The notes: generated by a model from the sequence alone, not told the origin. Shown: positions 24,263 through 33,734, counted from the stretch's first letter. The stretch: DNA of 64,000 nt from Pseudomonas sp. Marseille-Q3773 (GCF_916618955.1 NZ_OU745390.1:682001-746000); one strand, 5' to 3'. Made by a program: numbers and translations.

Positions 24263-24817
24263 ATGAAAGTGCACGAAGAGATCGAAGGCCTGGCCGTACT
24301 GATTCGCGACCTGCGCAAGTTCAAGGGCCTGACCCTGGGCGAACTGGCCCAGCGCATCGGCCGTTCGGTGGGTTTTCTGTCTCAGGTCGAGCGCGGCGTC
24401 TCGCGGCCAACCGTGGCCGACCTCACGGCCATCAGCGAAGAGCTCGGTGTCTCCACTGCCTATTTCTACAAGCTGGACAAACCGCGTGAGCTCGACTGGG
24501 TCACCCGGCCACACGAGCGCCGTACGCTTCACCTGGCCGGCGGCATCACCGATGTGCTGGCATCGCCCACCATCTCGGGGGCGTTCTCCATGCTCGACAG
24601 CCACCTGGAGCCGGGGGCCAGCAGTGGCGAGGAGTACCTGGACGACAGCTCGGAACAGGGCTGTTTCGTGCTCGAAGGCGAACTGACCGTCTGGCTGGAT
24701 GGCGGTGAGCCGGTAACGCTGCGCGCCAGTGACAGCTTTCAGCTGCAACCGCACGCCAGTTTCCGTTACGCCAACCTGACCGACAAGCCCACCCGGGTGC
24801 TCTGGGTGTTCAGCTGA
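24263..24817 (+). CDS. XRE-cupin (PuuR-like) regulator, copy 2
   Basis: 184 residues, the same length and architecture as copy 1. The N-terminal helix-turn-helix (LGELAQRIGRSVGFLSQVER) and cupin (GCFVLEGELTVWLDGG, FRYANLTDKPTRVLWVFS) differ from copy 1 only at scattered positions. It is separated from the aminotransferase gene by a hairpin and its own upstream gap, and lacks the TTTTTCATGAAAAA palindrome seen before copy 1, so the two may be controlled differently. Confidence 0.85.
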   Translation: MKVHEEIEGLAVLIRDLRKFKGLTLGELAQRIGRSVGFLSQVERGVSRPTVADLTAISEELGVSTAYFYKLDKPRELDWVTRPHERRTLHLAGGITDVLASPTISGAFSMLDSHLEPGASSGEEYLDDSSEQGCFVLEGELTVWLDGGEPVTLRASDSFQLQPHASFRYANLTDKPTRVLWVFS

Positions 24818-24923
24818 GTCGAGAGCACCCAAGGCTTGTAATACTTACCAGCGTGCTTGTGCATCAAGCATAGGACCATGCGGCTGGCAGCAAGGCTGTC
24901 AGCACGCCAGGAAGGAACCTCAC

Positions 24924-25583
24924 ATGTCATACCGACTTGCCATCTTCGACTTCGACGGCACGCTCGCGGATTCCTTTGCATGCTTCGTTGCGGTGTTCAA
25001 CCAGGTTGCCGACAAGCACGCCTTCAACCGCATTCGCCCGGAAGAACTGGACGCCTTGCGCAAACTCGGGGCCCGGGAAATCATGTCGCATATCGGCATG
25101 CCGCGCTGGAAGCTACCGCTGGTAGCGCGAACCTTCATCGGCCTGATGAAGCAACACCGCGGCTCGATCGCACTGTTCCAGGACATCGCCGATGCGTTGC
25201 GCCATCTTGATGAGCAGGGCGTGATCCTGGCGGTGGTATCGTCCAACTCCCAGGATAATGTCACGCAAGTGCTGGGCCCGAGCTGTCGCCATATCCGCGC
25301 CTTCGAGTGCGGGGCTTCCATTTTCGGCAAGGCATCGCGCTTGCGTCGGGTCATGCGCAAGTTCGGCGTGGCGCCAGAGCAGGTCATCTATATAGGTGAC
25401 CAACCTACCGATGGTGAAGCCGCAGCGACAGCGGGTATCGCATTTGGCGCGGTTGCCTGGGGCTACGGTACCCCTGAAGCATTCCGCACGCTCCACGACC
25501 ATGAGTGGTTTGCCGAAGTGGGCGAGTTGCGGCGCCTGGCAGCAAGCCCCAGGGCGGTGAGTACGGCAAACGGCATACTGTAA
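24924..25583 (+). CDS. HAD-superfamily hydrolase, phosphoglycolate-phosphatase-like
   Basis: 219 residues. Motif I is intact (LAIFDFDGTLADS), motif II is LAVVSSNSQ, motif III is the Lys of FGKASRLRRV, and motif IV is YIGDQPTDGEAA. A helical cap (residues about 18-90) marks it as HAD-IA/Gph-like. Substrate unknown. GGAAGGA precedes the ATG. A monocistronic gene after the second XRE-cupin regulator. Confidence 0.85.
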   Translation: MSYRLAIFDFDGTLADSFACFVAVFNQVADKHAFNRIRPEELDALRKLGAREIMSHIGMPRWKLPLVARTFIGLMKQHRGSIALFQDIADALRHLDEQGVILAVVSSNSQDNVTQVLGPSCRHIRAFECGASIFGKASRLRRVMRKFGVAPEQVIYIGDQPTDGEAAATAGIAFGAVAWGYGTPEAFRTLHDHEWFAEVGELRRLAASPRAVSTANGIL

Positions 25584-25693
25584 ATCAGCCTCGGCACGCT
25601 GCAAGAACGGCAACGTAATGGCCGACGTGTTCCCCTGATATGAAGCGCTTTCGTACGAGACGAAATCGATCACTGGCAAAGGAGTGCATCAAC

Positions 25694-26350
25694 ATGAACA
25701 ACACCGACCGGGCCTTGCTGGGCGCAGGGCTTTTGATTCCAGTCTGGCTCCTGCTTGGCGTATCCCTGACCGCGCTTGGCTATCCGGGCTACAGCCACCT
25801 CGACCAGGCGATGAGCCAGTTAGGGGCGCTGGGCGCCCCGACTCACGCGTATTCCGCGTGGGTGAACAATTTCCCTCTGGGGCTGCTGTTCGCACTTTTC
25901 GCCTTGGGTGTGGCGCGACGTTTCGCCGGTTCGCGCCTGGCGCTGTTCAGCGCCGCGTTGATACTGCTTCACGGCCTGGCCAGTTTCGCCACGGGCCTGT
26001 TCGCCTGTGACGAGGGCTGCGTACCGGCACAGCCTTCCGTTTCTCAGGACATCCACAATGTGGCAGGCCTGGTCATGTTCCTGTCGTTGACGCTGGCGAG
26101 CGCGCTGTGGTGCTCTCTGGGCAAGCGATTGCTCGGCTCGTCGGCATTCGCGGGCTTCTCCGCGCTTTGTCTGGTCCTGGCAATCGCCACCGTGGCGATG
26201 ATGGGCAAAGCCATGGCGGACGGGCACGGGTTTGGCCTGTATCAGCGACTCAATTACGGCGTGTCTGTCGGCTGGGTCGCTGCGCTGGCATGGGCTGCGC
26301 TGCGTGGCAACCAGACACAGCCCGCAGCTGTGCTCCAGCAGCATCTGTGA
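25694..26350 (+). CDS. DUF998 family integral membrane protein
   Basis: 218 residues with six or so hydrophobic segments. Family-like features are the N-terminal LLGVSLTALGYPGYSHLDQAM (with the conserved SQLGALGAP following), GLFACDEGC (two cysteines, a possible periplasmic disulfide) and DIHNVAGLVMF. The start at 25694 is supported by AGGAG; an upstream in-frame ATG would add a basic segment. Function unknown. Confidence 0.75.
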   Translation: MNNTDRALLGAGLLIPVWLLLGVSLTALGYPGYSHLDQAMSQLGALGAPTHAYSAWVNNFPLGLLFALFALGVARRFAGSRLALFSAALILLHGLASFATGLFACDEGCVPAQPSVSQDIHNVAGLVMFLSLTLASALWCSLGKRLLGSSAFAGFSALCLVLAIATVAMMGKAMADGHGFGLYQRLNYGVSVGWVAALAWAALRGNQTQPAAVLQQHL

Positions 26351-26467
26351 ACGCCTGCCGAAGGCAGTGGCCTGACGCTGGGGCAGGGCGGTTTGGCACC
26401 CTGCCAGTATTGTCTGATCAGCGCACAGGGTTTAGCGTGCAGCGCTCATTTCAAGGAAGATTTGCCA

Positions 26468-27043
26468 ATGAAACGGACCCTGCCGCTGTTATTCGCCTGC
26501 GCGCTGTTCCCCCTGCAAGCCTGGTCGGCCCTGGAAGTCGGCCAGTTCACCCTGGGCATGCCCAAGCCCCAGATCATGGCCATCCTGCAACAGCAGTTCA
26601 GCGAGGTCGAGCAGTTGACGGGCTATCACTATCAGGTACCCACCGAGTTCGTTCAGGGGCGTAACCCGAAGGGCGATTTCAACCTTGGCGGTATTCCCAT
26701 CACGCAGGTAAAGGCGTCCTTCAACGAGACCGACCAGCTTCGTCAAGTGGAGCTGCGCCTGGCCAGCACCGACGAGGCGAGGGTTCAGCAACTGCTGCCG
26801 ATGACCCGGCAGGCCAAGCCTGTGCCGAACAGCGGTGGCCGGCTCGAGGCGTTTTCTGCCGACGGGGAACTGGTGTACTGGGTGTCCAGAGACCGGGGCT
26901 GGACGGTGGTGACTATTGCCGACAAGGCCAGCTCGGAACAGAACATCAAGGCGCGAGCCAAGAGCGATGAACGCTTCGCCCAGCCGAACCGCAAGTTCGA
27001 CAAGCTGATCGAGACGACCGAGGCGGCACAGGGGAAGCACTGA
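26468..27043 (+). CDS. Periplasmic protein of unknown function
   Basis: 191 residues. A signal peptide (MKRTLPLLFACALFPLQAWSA) precedes a small domain whose start LEVGQFTLGMPKPQIMAILQ resembles other periplasmic binding or lipoprotein-like families in Pseudomonas. No catalytic motif is visible. The start at 26468 has CAAGGAAG upstream. It is followed by 388 bases without a gene. Not recognised. Confidence 0.65.
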   Translation: MKRTLPLLFACALFPLQAWSALEVGQFTLGMPKPQIMAILQQQFSEVEQLTGYHYQVPTEFVQGRNPKGDFNLGGIPITQVKASFNETDQLRQVELRLASTDEARVQQLLPMTRQAKPVPNSGGRLEAFSADGELVYWVSRDRGWTVVTIADKASSEQNIKARAKSDERFAQPNRKFDKLIETTEAAQGKH

Positions 27044-27431
27044 TCACAGGCAGCTGTTGCAGGGGCAGCCTCGTGTCGCGAACGGGGCGCGGAGCGGCCC
27101 CGGCAAAATGGGTCGTGATGCAAATGTACCGGGGCAGCTCCGCAGCCCGATCGCGAAAGCCGCGCCTACAATAACGCCAGCGCAGCCCGAACAGCAGTGC
27201 GAATCCCGCGTCGGTTTCAGGATGCGCCTGGTCGCTCGCACGCAACCCTCCGGCGCCACAAGTGCCATGCTTGCAGGATGCCTCGGACCAGTACGCGCAG
27301 ACGTGCGGCCGCAGGCAAGGAGGCCGCTGGCACCACGCAACCGTGACGTGGCCGGCGCGCCGCAGCAGAACACGCCGGATACCTGCCCTTACAACCATTC
27401 AGGCGGGGTCCGTGATGCCGAGGTCCGCTGT
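27044..27431. other. Gene-free stretch upstream of the formate dehydrogenase operon
   Basis: Contains degenerate REP-like text (cgaacggggcgcggagcggcc; cgatcgcgaaagccgcgcctac) and no convincing gene. The region must carry the fds promoter, but no clear sigma-70, sigma-54 or activator site could be recognised. Confidence 0.5.
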
Positions 27432-27914
27432 ATGCCTGATGATTTGCTCCACCTGCCCGTGATCCACGAAATTCTGGCCCGCGACAAGGATACCCCCGGC
27501 GCCCTGTTGCCGATCCTGCATGCCATCCAGCGCGCCATCGGCTACATCCCCGATGCCGCCGTTCCTGAAATCGCCCATGCGCTGAACCTCAGTCTCGCCG
27601 AGGTACGCGGGGTGATCAGCTTCTACCACGATTTCCGCACCACGCCACCGGCGCGCCATACCCTGCGCCTGTGCCGTGCCGAGTCGTGCCAGAGCCGGGG
27701 TGCCGAGGCGCTGGCCGCGCAACTGCGCGAGCAGCTGGCGCTGGACGACCATGGCACCAGCGCCGACGGCGCCATCAGCCTGCGCCCGGTCTATTGCCTG
27801 GGCGCCTGCGCCTGCTCGCCGGCCCTGGAGCTGGACGGCCAGGTCCACGCGCGCCTCACCCCCGAACGCCTGCGGGCGTTGGTCAATGCCTGCCGGGAGG
27901 ACGCCGCATGCTGA
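27432..27914 (+). CDS. fdsG: NAD-dependent formate dehydrogenase gamma subunit FdsG
   Basis: NuoE-like subunit of the cytoplasmic Mo formate dehydrogenase that oxidises formate to CO2 with NAD+. 160 residues; the [2Fe-2S] ligands are in LCRAESCQSRG and YCLGACACSP. The helical N-terminus (AIQRAIGYIPDAAVPEIAHA) is typical. GAGGT precedes the ATG at 27432. It overlaps fdsB by 7 bases. Confidence 0.93.
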   Translation: MPDDLLHLPVIHEILARDKDTPGALLPILHAIQRAIGYIPDAAVPEIAHALNLSLAEVRGVISFYHDFRTTPPARHTLRLCRAESCQSRGAEALAAQLREQLALDDHGTSADGAISLRPVYCLGACACSPALELDGQVHARLTPERLRALVNACREDAAC

Positions 27915-29467
27915 AGCTGTATATCCCCTGTGATTCGGTAGCCCGTGCGGTAGGCGCCGACCAGGTCGCCGATGCCTTGCAGCGCGAAGCCGAACGCCGC
28001 CAGCTGGCCGTGGACATCCAGCGCACCAGCTCACGCGGGCTGTACTGGCTGGAGCCGCTGCTTGAGTGCGACAGTGCCCAAGGGCGCCTGGGTTTCGGCC
28101 CGGTCTCGCCTGAGGACGTGCCGGCCTTGCTCGATGCTTTGACCAATGAACCCGCTGGCCACGGGCTGGCGCTGGGCCCGGTCGAGCAAATTCCCTATCT
28201 CCAGACCCAGCAGCGCCTGTTGTTCGCCCGCGCCGGCATCACCCGGCCACTGTCGCTGGACGATTACCGTGCCCATGGCGGTTTCGCCGGCCTTGAAGCG
28301 GCTGTCGCCCTGGGCGCTGCCGATGTGGTCGCCGCCGTGCTCGATTCCGGCTTGCGTGGCCGTGGTGGCGCGGCCTTCCCGGCCGGCATCAAGTGGCGCA
28401 CCGTGCGCGACGCCGGGGCAGGGCAGAAGTTCGTGGTGTGCAATGCCGACGAAGGCGACTCGGGTACCTTCGCCGACCGCATGCTGATGGAAGGCGACCC
28501 GTTCCTGCTGATCGAAGGGATGATTATCGCCGGCCTCGCCGTGGGCGCCGACAAGGGCTACATCTACGTGCGCTCGGAATACCCCGACGCCATCCGCGTG
28601 CTCGACCAGGCCCTCGCCATCGCCCGTGAGGCTGGCTACCTTGGCCGCGACGTGGCCGGCAGCGGCCAGGCCTTCGACCTGGAAGTGCGGGTCGGCGCCG
28701 GTGCCTATATCTGTGGTGAAGAAACCGCACTGCTTGAGTCCATCGAAGGCAAGCGCGGCATCGTCCGTGCCAAGCCACCGCTGCCCGCGCTGCAAGGCCT
28801 GTTCGGCTTGCCGACGCTGGTGCACAACGTACTGACCCTGGCCTCGGTGCCGGTGATCCTGGCCAAGGGCGCGGCGTTCTATCGTGACTTCGGCATGGGC
28901 CGCTCGCTGGGCACCATGCCGTTCCAGCTGGCTGGCAACATTCGCCACGGCGGCCTGGTCGAGCGAGCCTTCGGCCTGACCCTGCGCGAGCTGGTGGAAG
29001 GCTATGGCGGCGGCACGGCCAGTGGTCGGCCGCTGAAGGCTGCGCAGGTGGGTGGCCCGCTCGGCGCCTGGGTGCCGCCCAGCCACTTCGATACGCCGCT
29101 GGACTATGAAGCCTTCGCGGCCATGGGCGCGATGCTCGGCCATGGCGGTGTGGTGGTGGCCGACGACACCTTGAACATGGCCAGCATGGCGCGCTTCGCC
29201 CTGCAGTTCTGTGCCGAGGAGTCCTGCGGCAAATGCACCCCGTGCCGCATCGGCTCGACCCGCGGCATGGAAGTGGTCGACCGCCTGATCGCCACCAGCG
29301 ACCTGAGCGAACGGCATGACCAGGCCCTGTTGCTGCGCGACCTGTGCGACACCATGCAGTACGGTTCGCTGTGCGCCATGGGCGGCATGACCGCCTACCC
29401 GGTGGCCAGCGCCCTGAAGTACTTCCCCGCCGATTTCGGGCTGACCCACACGGAGGCCGCGCAGTGA
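27908..29467 (+). CDS. fdsB: NAD-dependent formate dehydrogenase beta subunit FdsB
   Basis: 519 residues, NuoF-like. An N-terminal thioredoxin-like part (about 1-130) precedes the FMN-binding GRGGAAFPAGIKW, the NAD-binding GEETALLESIEGKRG and the [4Fe-4S] motif ESCGKCTPCRIGS. It transfers electrons to NAD+. The ATG at 27908 follows GGGAGG. Overlaps the 3' end of fdsG and the 5' end of fdsA. Confidence 0.95.
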   Translation: MLKLYIPCDSVARAVGADQVADALQREAERRQLAVDIQRTSSRGLYWLEPLLECDSAQGRLGFGPVSPEDVPALLDALTNEPAGHGLALGPVEQIPYLQTQQRLLFARAGITRPLSLDDYRAHGGFAGLEAAVALGAADVVAAVLDSGLRGRGGAAFPAGIKWRTVRDAGAGQKFVVCNADEGDSGTFADRMLMEGDPFLLIEGMIIAGLAVGADKGYIYVRSEYPDAIRVLDQALAIAREAGYLGRDVAGSGQAFDLEVRVGAGAYICGEETALLESIEGKRGIVRAKPPLPALQGLFGLPTLVHNVLTLASVPVILAKGAAFYRDFGMGRSLGTMPFQLAGNIRHGGLVERAFGLTLRELVEGYGGGTASGRPLKAAQVGGPLGAWVPPSHFDTPLDYEAFAAMGAMLGHGGVVVADDTLNMASMARFALQFCAEESCGKCTPCRIGSTRGMEVVDRLIATSDLSERHDQALLLRDLCDTMQYGSLCAMGGMTAYPVASALKYFPADFGLTHTEAAQ

Positions 29468-32346
29468 TCAATTTCTTCGACCCCGCTTCTGATAAAAGCA
29501 GCGACCTCGGCACCCCGGCGCGCGACAGCGAAGTGCAGGTCAGCCTGAGCATCGATGGCCGGTCCGTGACCGTCCCCGCCGGCACCTCGGTAATGCGTGC
29601 CGCCGCCATGCTTGGCACCAGCATCCCCAAACTGTGCGCCACCGACAGCCTCGAAGCCTTTGGTTCGTGCCGCATGTGCATGGTGGAAATCGAAGGCATG
29701 CGCGGTTACCCGGCGTCCTGCACCACGCCGGTCAGCGAAGGCATGGTGGTGCGCACCGAAACCCCACGCCTGGCCGGGCTGCGCCGCAACGTCATGGAGC
29801 TGTACATCTCCGACCACCCGCTGGACTGCCTGACCTGTTCCGCCAACGGCAACTGCGAGCTGCAGACCGTGGCCGGCCAGGTCGGCCTGCGCGAGGTGCG
29901 CTATGGCTACGACGGGGCCAACCACCTGGCCGAAAAGAAAGACGTGTCCAACCCGTATTTCGATTACGAGCCAAGCAAGTGCATTGTCTGCAGCCGCTGC
30001 GTGCGTGCTTGCGAGGACATTCAGGGCACCTTCGCCCTGACCATCACCGGGCGCGGCTTCGAGTCCCGCGTGGCGGCGGCGGGAGGGGACAACTTCCTCA
30101 CCTCCGAATGTGTGTCATGCGGTGCCTGTGTGCAGGCCTGCCCGACCGCAACCTTGACCGAAAAGAGCCTGGTGCAGTTGGGCCAGCCCGAGCGCTCGGT
30201 CGTTACCACCTGCGCCTATTGCGGCGTCGGCTGCTCGTTCCGCGCCGAAATGAAAGGCGACCAGCTGGTGCGCATGGTGCCGGACAAGAACGGCGGCGCC
30301 AACCACGGCCATGCCTGCGTCAAGGGCCGTTTCGCCTGGGGCTATGCCACCCACCCGGACCGCATCACCAAGCCGATGATCCGCAAGCGCCTGGAAGACC
30401 CCTGGCAGGAAGTCAGCTGGGACGAGGCGGTGATCTACGCAGCCAGCGAGTTCCGCCGCATTCAGCTCAAGTATGGGCGCGACTCGATTGGTGGCATCAC
30501 CTCCAGCCGTTGTACCAACGAAGAAGCCTACCTGGTGCAGAAGCTGGTACGCACCGCATTCGGCAACAACAACGTCGACACCTGCGCGCGGGTGTGCCAT
30601 TCGCCGACTGGCTATGGTCTCAAGCAGACCCTCGGTGAGTCTGCCGGTACCCAGAGCTTCGATTCGGTGATGCAGGCCGACGTGGTGCTGGTGATCGGCG
30701 CAAACCCCACCGACGCGCACCCGGTGTTCGGCTCGCAGCTCAAGCGCCGCCTGCGCCAGGGCGCGCGGCTGATCGTGATCGACCCACGCCGCATCGACCT
30801 GGTCGATTCGCCGCATGCCCGCGCCGAGCTGCACCTGCAGTTGCGCCCTGGCACCAACGTGGCCATGCTCAATGCTCTGGCCCACGTGATCGTCACGGAA
30901 GGCCTGCTGGCCCGGGACTTCATCGACGCGCGCTGCGAGACCGAGGCGTTCACCCGCTGGCGCGATTTTGTCAGCCTGGCGGAAAACGCCCCTGAGGTGC
31001 TTGGCCCGGTCTGTGGCGTTGCCGCCGAACAGATTCGCGCTGCCGCCCGGCTCTACGCCACCGGCGGCAACGCAGCCATCTACTACGGCCTGGGCGTGAC
31101 CGAGCACAGCCAGGGCAGTACCGCAGTGATGGCCATCGCCAACCTGGCCATGGCCACCGGCAACATCGGCCGTGAAGGGGTAGGCGTGAACCCGCTGCGC
31201 GGGCAGAACAACGTGCAGGGTTCCTGCGACATGGGATCGTTCCCCCACGAACTGCCCGGCTACCGGCACATTTCCAACGAGGGCGTACGCGCCGAGTTCG
31301 AGCGTGCCTGGGGTGTGACCCTGCAGCCGGACCCGGGCCTGCGTATCCCCAACATGTTCGAGGCGGCGCTCGACGGCAGTTTCAAGGCGCTGTACTGCCA
31401 GGGCGAGGACATTGCCCAGAGCGACCCCAACACCCAGCACGTCACCGCAGCCTTGCTGGCGATGGAGTGCGTGGTGGTGCAGGACATTTTCCTCAACGAA
31501 ACCGCCAAGTTTGCCCATGTGTTCCTGCCGGGCAGCTCGTTCCTAGAAAAGGACGGCACCTTCACCAACGCCGAGCGGCGCATTTCGCGGGTGCGCAAGG
31601 TCATGGAGCCGCTGGCCGGCAAGGCCGACTGGGAGGCAACCATCGCCCTGGCCAACGCCCTGGGCTACCCGATGAACTACCGTCACCCGTCCGAGATCAT
31701 GGACGAGATCGCCCGCCTGACGCCGACCTTCCACCGCGTCAGCTATGCCGAGATCGACCGCCACGGCAGCCTGCAGTGGCCGTGCAACGACGCCGCGCCT
31801 GACGGCACGCCGACCATGCACATCGACCAGTTCGTGCGCGGCAAGGGCCGCTTCATGCTCACCGGCTACGTCGCCACCGACGAGAAGGTCAACAACCGCT
31901 ATCCGTTGTTGCTGACTACCGGGCGCATCCTCAGCCAGTACAACGTCGGCGCCCAGACCCGACGCACCGCCAACGTCGCTTGGCATGACGCCGACCGCCT
32001 GGAAATCCACCCGACCGACGCCGAAAGCCGGGGCATCCACGACGGTGACTGGGTCGGCATCGGCAGCCGTGCCGGGCAGACCGTGCTGCGTGCCAAAGTC
32101 AGCACGCGAGTGGCGCCAGGCGTGGTGTACACCACGTTCCACTTCCCCGAATCGGGGGCCAACGTGATCACCACCGACAACTCCGACTGGGCCACCAACT
32201 GCCCCGAGTACAAGGTGACGGCGGTGGAGGTGGTGAAAGTGTTCCAGCCTTCGCAGTGGCAGAAGCGTTACCAGGACTTCAGTGAGGAACAGCGGCGGTT
32301 GCTGCAGGAGCGCCGTAGTGCAGAGAAGGCCGAGGTGCGCCGATGA
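29464..32346 (+). CDS. fdsA: NAD-dependent formate dehydrogenase catalytic subunit FdsA
   Basis: 960 residues from a GTG at 29464, overlapping the fdsB stop and preceded by GGAGG. The N-terminal ferredoxin-like [2Fe-2S] region (GSCRMCMVEIEG), a His-Cys cluster motif (HPLDCLTCSANGNCELQ), a two-cluster ferredoxin domain (CIVCSRCVRACEDIQG, CVSCGACVQACP) and the Mo-bis-MGD domain with its own [4Fe-4S] (CAYCGVGC) follow in order. The Mo-ligating Cys is in NVDTCARVCHSPTGYG. The C-terminal dinucleotide-binding domain ends near 32300. No fdsC/fdhD chaperone gene lies in this cluster. Confidence 0.95.
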   Translation: MINFFDPASDKSSDLGTPARDSEVQVSLSIDGRSVTVPAGTSVMRAAAMLGTSIPKLCATDSLEAFGSCRMCMVEIEGMRGYPASCTTPVSEGMVVRTETPRLAGLRRNVMELYISDHPLDCLTCSANGNCELQTVAGQVGLREVRYGYDGANHLAEKKDVSNPYFDYEPSKCIVCSRCVRACEDIQGTFALTITGRGFESRVAAAGGDNFLTSECVSCGACVQACPTATLTEKSLVQLGQPERSVVTTCAYCGVGCSFRAEMKGDQLVRMVPDKNGGANHGHACVKGRFAWGYATHPDRITKPMIRKRLEDPWQEVSWDEAVIYAASEFRRIQLKYGRDSIGGITSSRCTNEEAYLVQKLVRTAFGNNNVDTCARVCHSPTGYGLKQTLGESAGTQSFDSVMQADVVLVIGANPTDAHPVFGSQLKRRLRQGARLIVIDPRRIDLVDSPHARAELHLQLRPGTNVAMLNALAHVIVTEGLLARDFIDARCETEAFTRWRDFVSLAENAPEVLGPVCGVAAEQIRAAARLYATGGNAAIYYGLGVTEHSQGSTAVMAIANLAMATGNIGREGVGVNPLRGQNNVQGSCDMGSFPHELPGYRHISNEGVRAEFERAWGVTLQPDPGLRIPNMFEAALDGSFKALYCQGEDIAQSDPNTQHVTAALLAMECVVVQDIFLNETAKFAHVFLPGSSFLEKDGTFTNAERRISRVRKVMEPLAGKADWEATIALANALGYPMNYRHPSEIMDEIARLTPTFHRVSYAEIDRHGSLQWPCNDAAPDGTPTMHIDQFVRGKGRFMLTGYVATDEKVNNRYPLLLTTGRILSQYNVGAQTRRTANVAWHDADRLEIHPTDAESRGIHDGDWVGIGSRAGQTVLRAKVSTRVAPGVVYTTFHFPESGANVITTDNSDWATNCPEYKVTAVEVVKVFQPSQWQKRYQDFSEEQRRLLQERRSAEKAEVRR

Positions 32347-32546
32347 GTGTCGAAAACCTGGTCAAGATGGCCAACCAGATTGCCCATTACTTCGACAGCG
32401 AGCCGGACCACGCGCTGGCGGTGCAGGGGGTACGCAACCATCTGCACAGCTTCTGGACGCCGGCGATGCGCCGGCAACTGATGGAGCGGATCGAGGCCAC
32501 TGCAGGAGAGGGGGTTGACCCGAAGGTGCGGGAGGCGTTGGGCTAG
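32343..32546 (+). CDS. fdsD: Formate dehydrogenase delta subunit FdsD
   Basis: 67 residues, DUF/FdsD-type (MSVENLVKMANQIAHYFDSE, then HLHSFWTPAMRRQLM). ATGA overlap with fdsA couples translation. A small accessory subunit required for stability or maturation of the complex in relatives. Ends the operon before a REP array. Confidence 0.9.
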   Translation: MSVENLVKMANQIAHYFDSEPDHALAVQGVRNHLHSFWTPAMRRQLMERIEATAGEGVDPKVREALG

Positions 32547-32593
32547 CCACCGGGCGGCTTTGCAGCCCATCGCCGGCCAGCGCCCATATGTAC

Positions 32594-32758
32594 CGCGTCA
32601 ATTTATCCGCGAAGCAGGCGACGCGGTGGCTGGCACCGGCTGTGCCGGTGTTCGCTGTAGGAGCGGATTTATCCGCGATACAGGCGACGCGGTGGTTGGC
32701 ACCGGCTATGCCGGTGATCGCGGCTGAAGCCGCTCCTACAGGTACGGTGCCAACTGTA
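32594..32758. repeat. REP array with a 66-bp tandem period
   Basis: Two long direct copies of a unit starting atttatccgcg at 32601 and 32667, each followed by gcaggcgacgcggtgg-type text and an accggc...gccggt hairpin, then an inverted REP (cgcggctgaagccgctcctac). Same REP variant as at 8.1 kb. Confidence 0.75.
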
Positions 32759-32789
32759 GGATCGGCGACAGGGTCCCGACAGGCTGGAT

Positions 32790-33653
32790 TCAGCCGCGGG
32801 CCAGCTCGGCCAGGTGTGCGATGGCTTCCTCGCTCTTGAGCACCAGCACATCCCCCACCAGCGCATCCAGCACCACCTCCGAGGTATTGCCAATCAACGC
32901 CCCGGAAATTCCCGTGCGGCACACCGTACCGATCACCGTCACCACTGCATCGAGCTTCCGCTCGGTATGCGGAATCAACACATCCGCCGGCCCTTCGGCC
33001 ACATGCAAGCGCTCCTCGCTGATGTCGTACTCGGCCTGGAACGCCTTGCACGCCTCGCGATAACGCTGTTCGATGGTCTCGCTCAACTGGTACACCGGGT
33101 CCGAGGCCGACAGCATTGGCGAAGGATGCGCGCTGATCACATGCAGCTCGCCCTTGGCCAGCTCGGCAATCTCGAAGCCATGGTCAATGATGCTCGCATG
33201 CAGGCGGCGGTGGTCTTCGTCCTGGTTGCCCACGTCCACGGCGGCGAGGATCTTGCCACCGGCCCATGGTCGCTCGCTCTTGACCATCAGCACGGCGCTC
33301 GGGCACTGGCGCAGCAGCTTCCAGTCGCTGGGGGTGAGCAGGGCCTTTTTCAGCGGGTTGTCCGGGCGGTGTTCCTTGATCACCAGCTCGCAGCCTTCGG
33401 CCTGCTGCACCGTGATGATCGATTCATGCAAGCTGTCATGCCAGGCCTGTTCATGGGTGACGTTGTCGTAGCCGTCATCATGCAGCTGGCTGCCGAGCAG
33501 GCTCAGCAGTGCGCTGTGGTCATGCTTCTTGTCGCACATCAGCAGGTGCAGGCGCGCGCCGGTGACGCCGGCAATCAGCTTGGCCCGGGTCAGGGCCCGG
33601 CTGTGGGCGTGCGTGGGGTCGAGCACGACGAGGATGCTGCGGACGGCTTGCAT
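32790..33653 (-). CDS. Tandem-domain universal stress protein
   Basis: 287 residues made of two UspA domains (about 1-140 and 150-287). The first begins RSILVVLDPTHAHSRALTRA; the second contains the ATP-binding-loop-like GTVCRTGISGALIGNTSEVV. Two-domain Usp proteins of Pseudomonas are typically induced by oxygen limitation under ANR; a perfect ANR box lies 68-81 bases upstream of the start (33721-33734). Monocistronic. Confidence 0.88.
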   Translation of the reverse strand: MQAVRSILVVLDPTHAHSRALTRAKLIAGVTGARLHLLMCDKKHDHSALLSLLGSQLHDDGYDNVTHEQAWHDSLHESIITVQQAEGCELVIKEHRPDNPLKKALLTPSDWKLLRQCPSAVLMVKSERPWAGGKILAAVDVGNQDEDHRRLHASIIDHGFEIAELAKGELHVISAHPSPMLSASDPVYQLSETIEQRYREACKAFQAEYDISEERLHVAEGPADVLIPHTERKLDAVVTVIGTVCRTGISGALIGNTSEVVLDALVGDVLVLKSEEAIAHLAELARG

Positions 33654-33720
33654 GGGCGTGAACTCCGTTCAAAGGTGGCGACCAATGCCTGACTATAGTC
33701 GGCGCTTCCCCCACTGGCGC

Positions 33721-33734
33721 TTGATACACATCAA
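33721..33734. promoter_or_regulatory. Perfect ANR/FNR box between uspA-like gene and miaE
   Basis: TTGATACACATCAA matches TTGAT-N4-ATCAA exactly. It lies in the divergent promoter region, centred about 74 bases from the Usp start and 80 from the miaE start, so either or both may respond to oxygen limitation. Confidence 0.75.

Noticed and set aside
27057..27431. N-terminal extension of FdsG by about 125 codons
   Set aside because: The extension covers degenerate repeat-like DNA with no domain; the ATG at 27432 has a Shine-Dalgarno and matches the family start.
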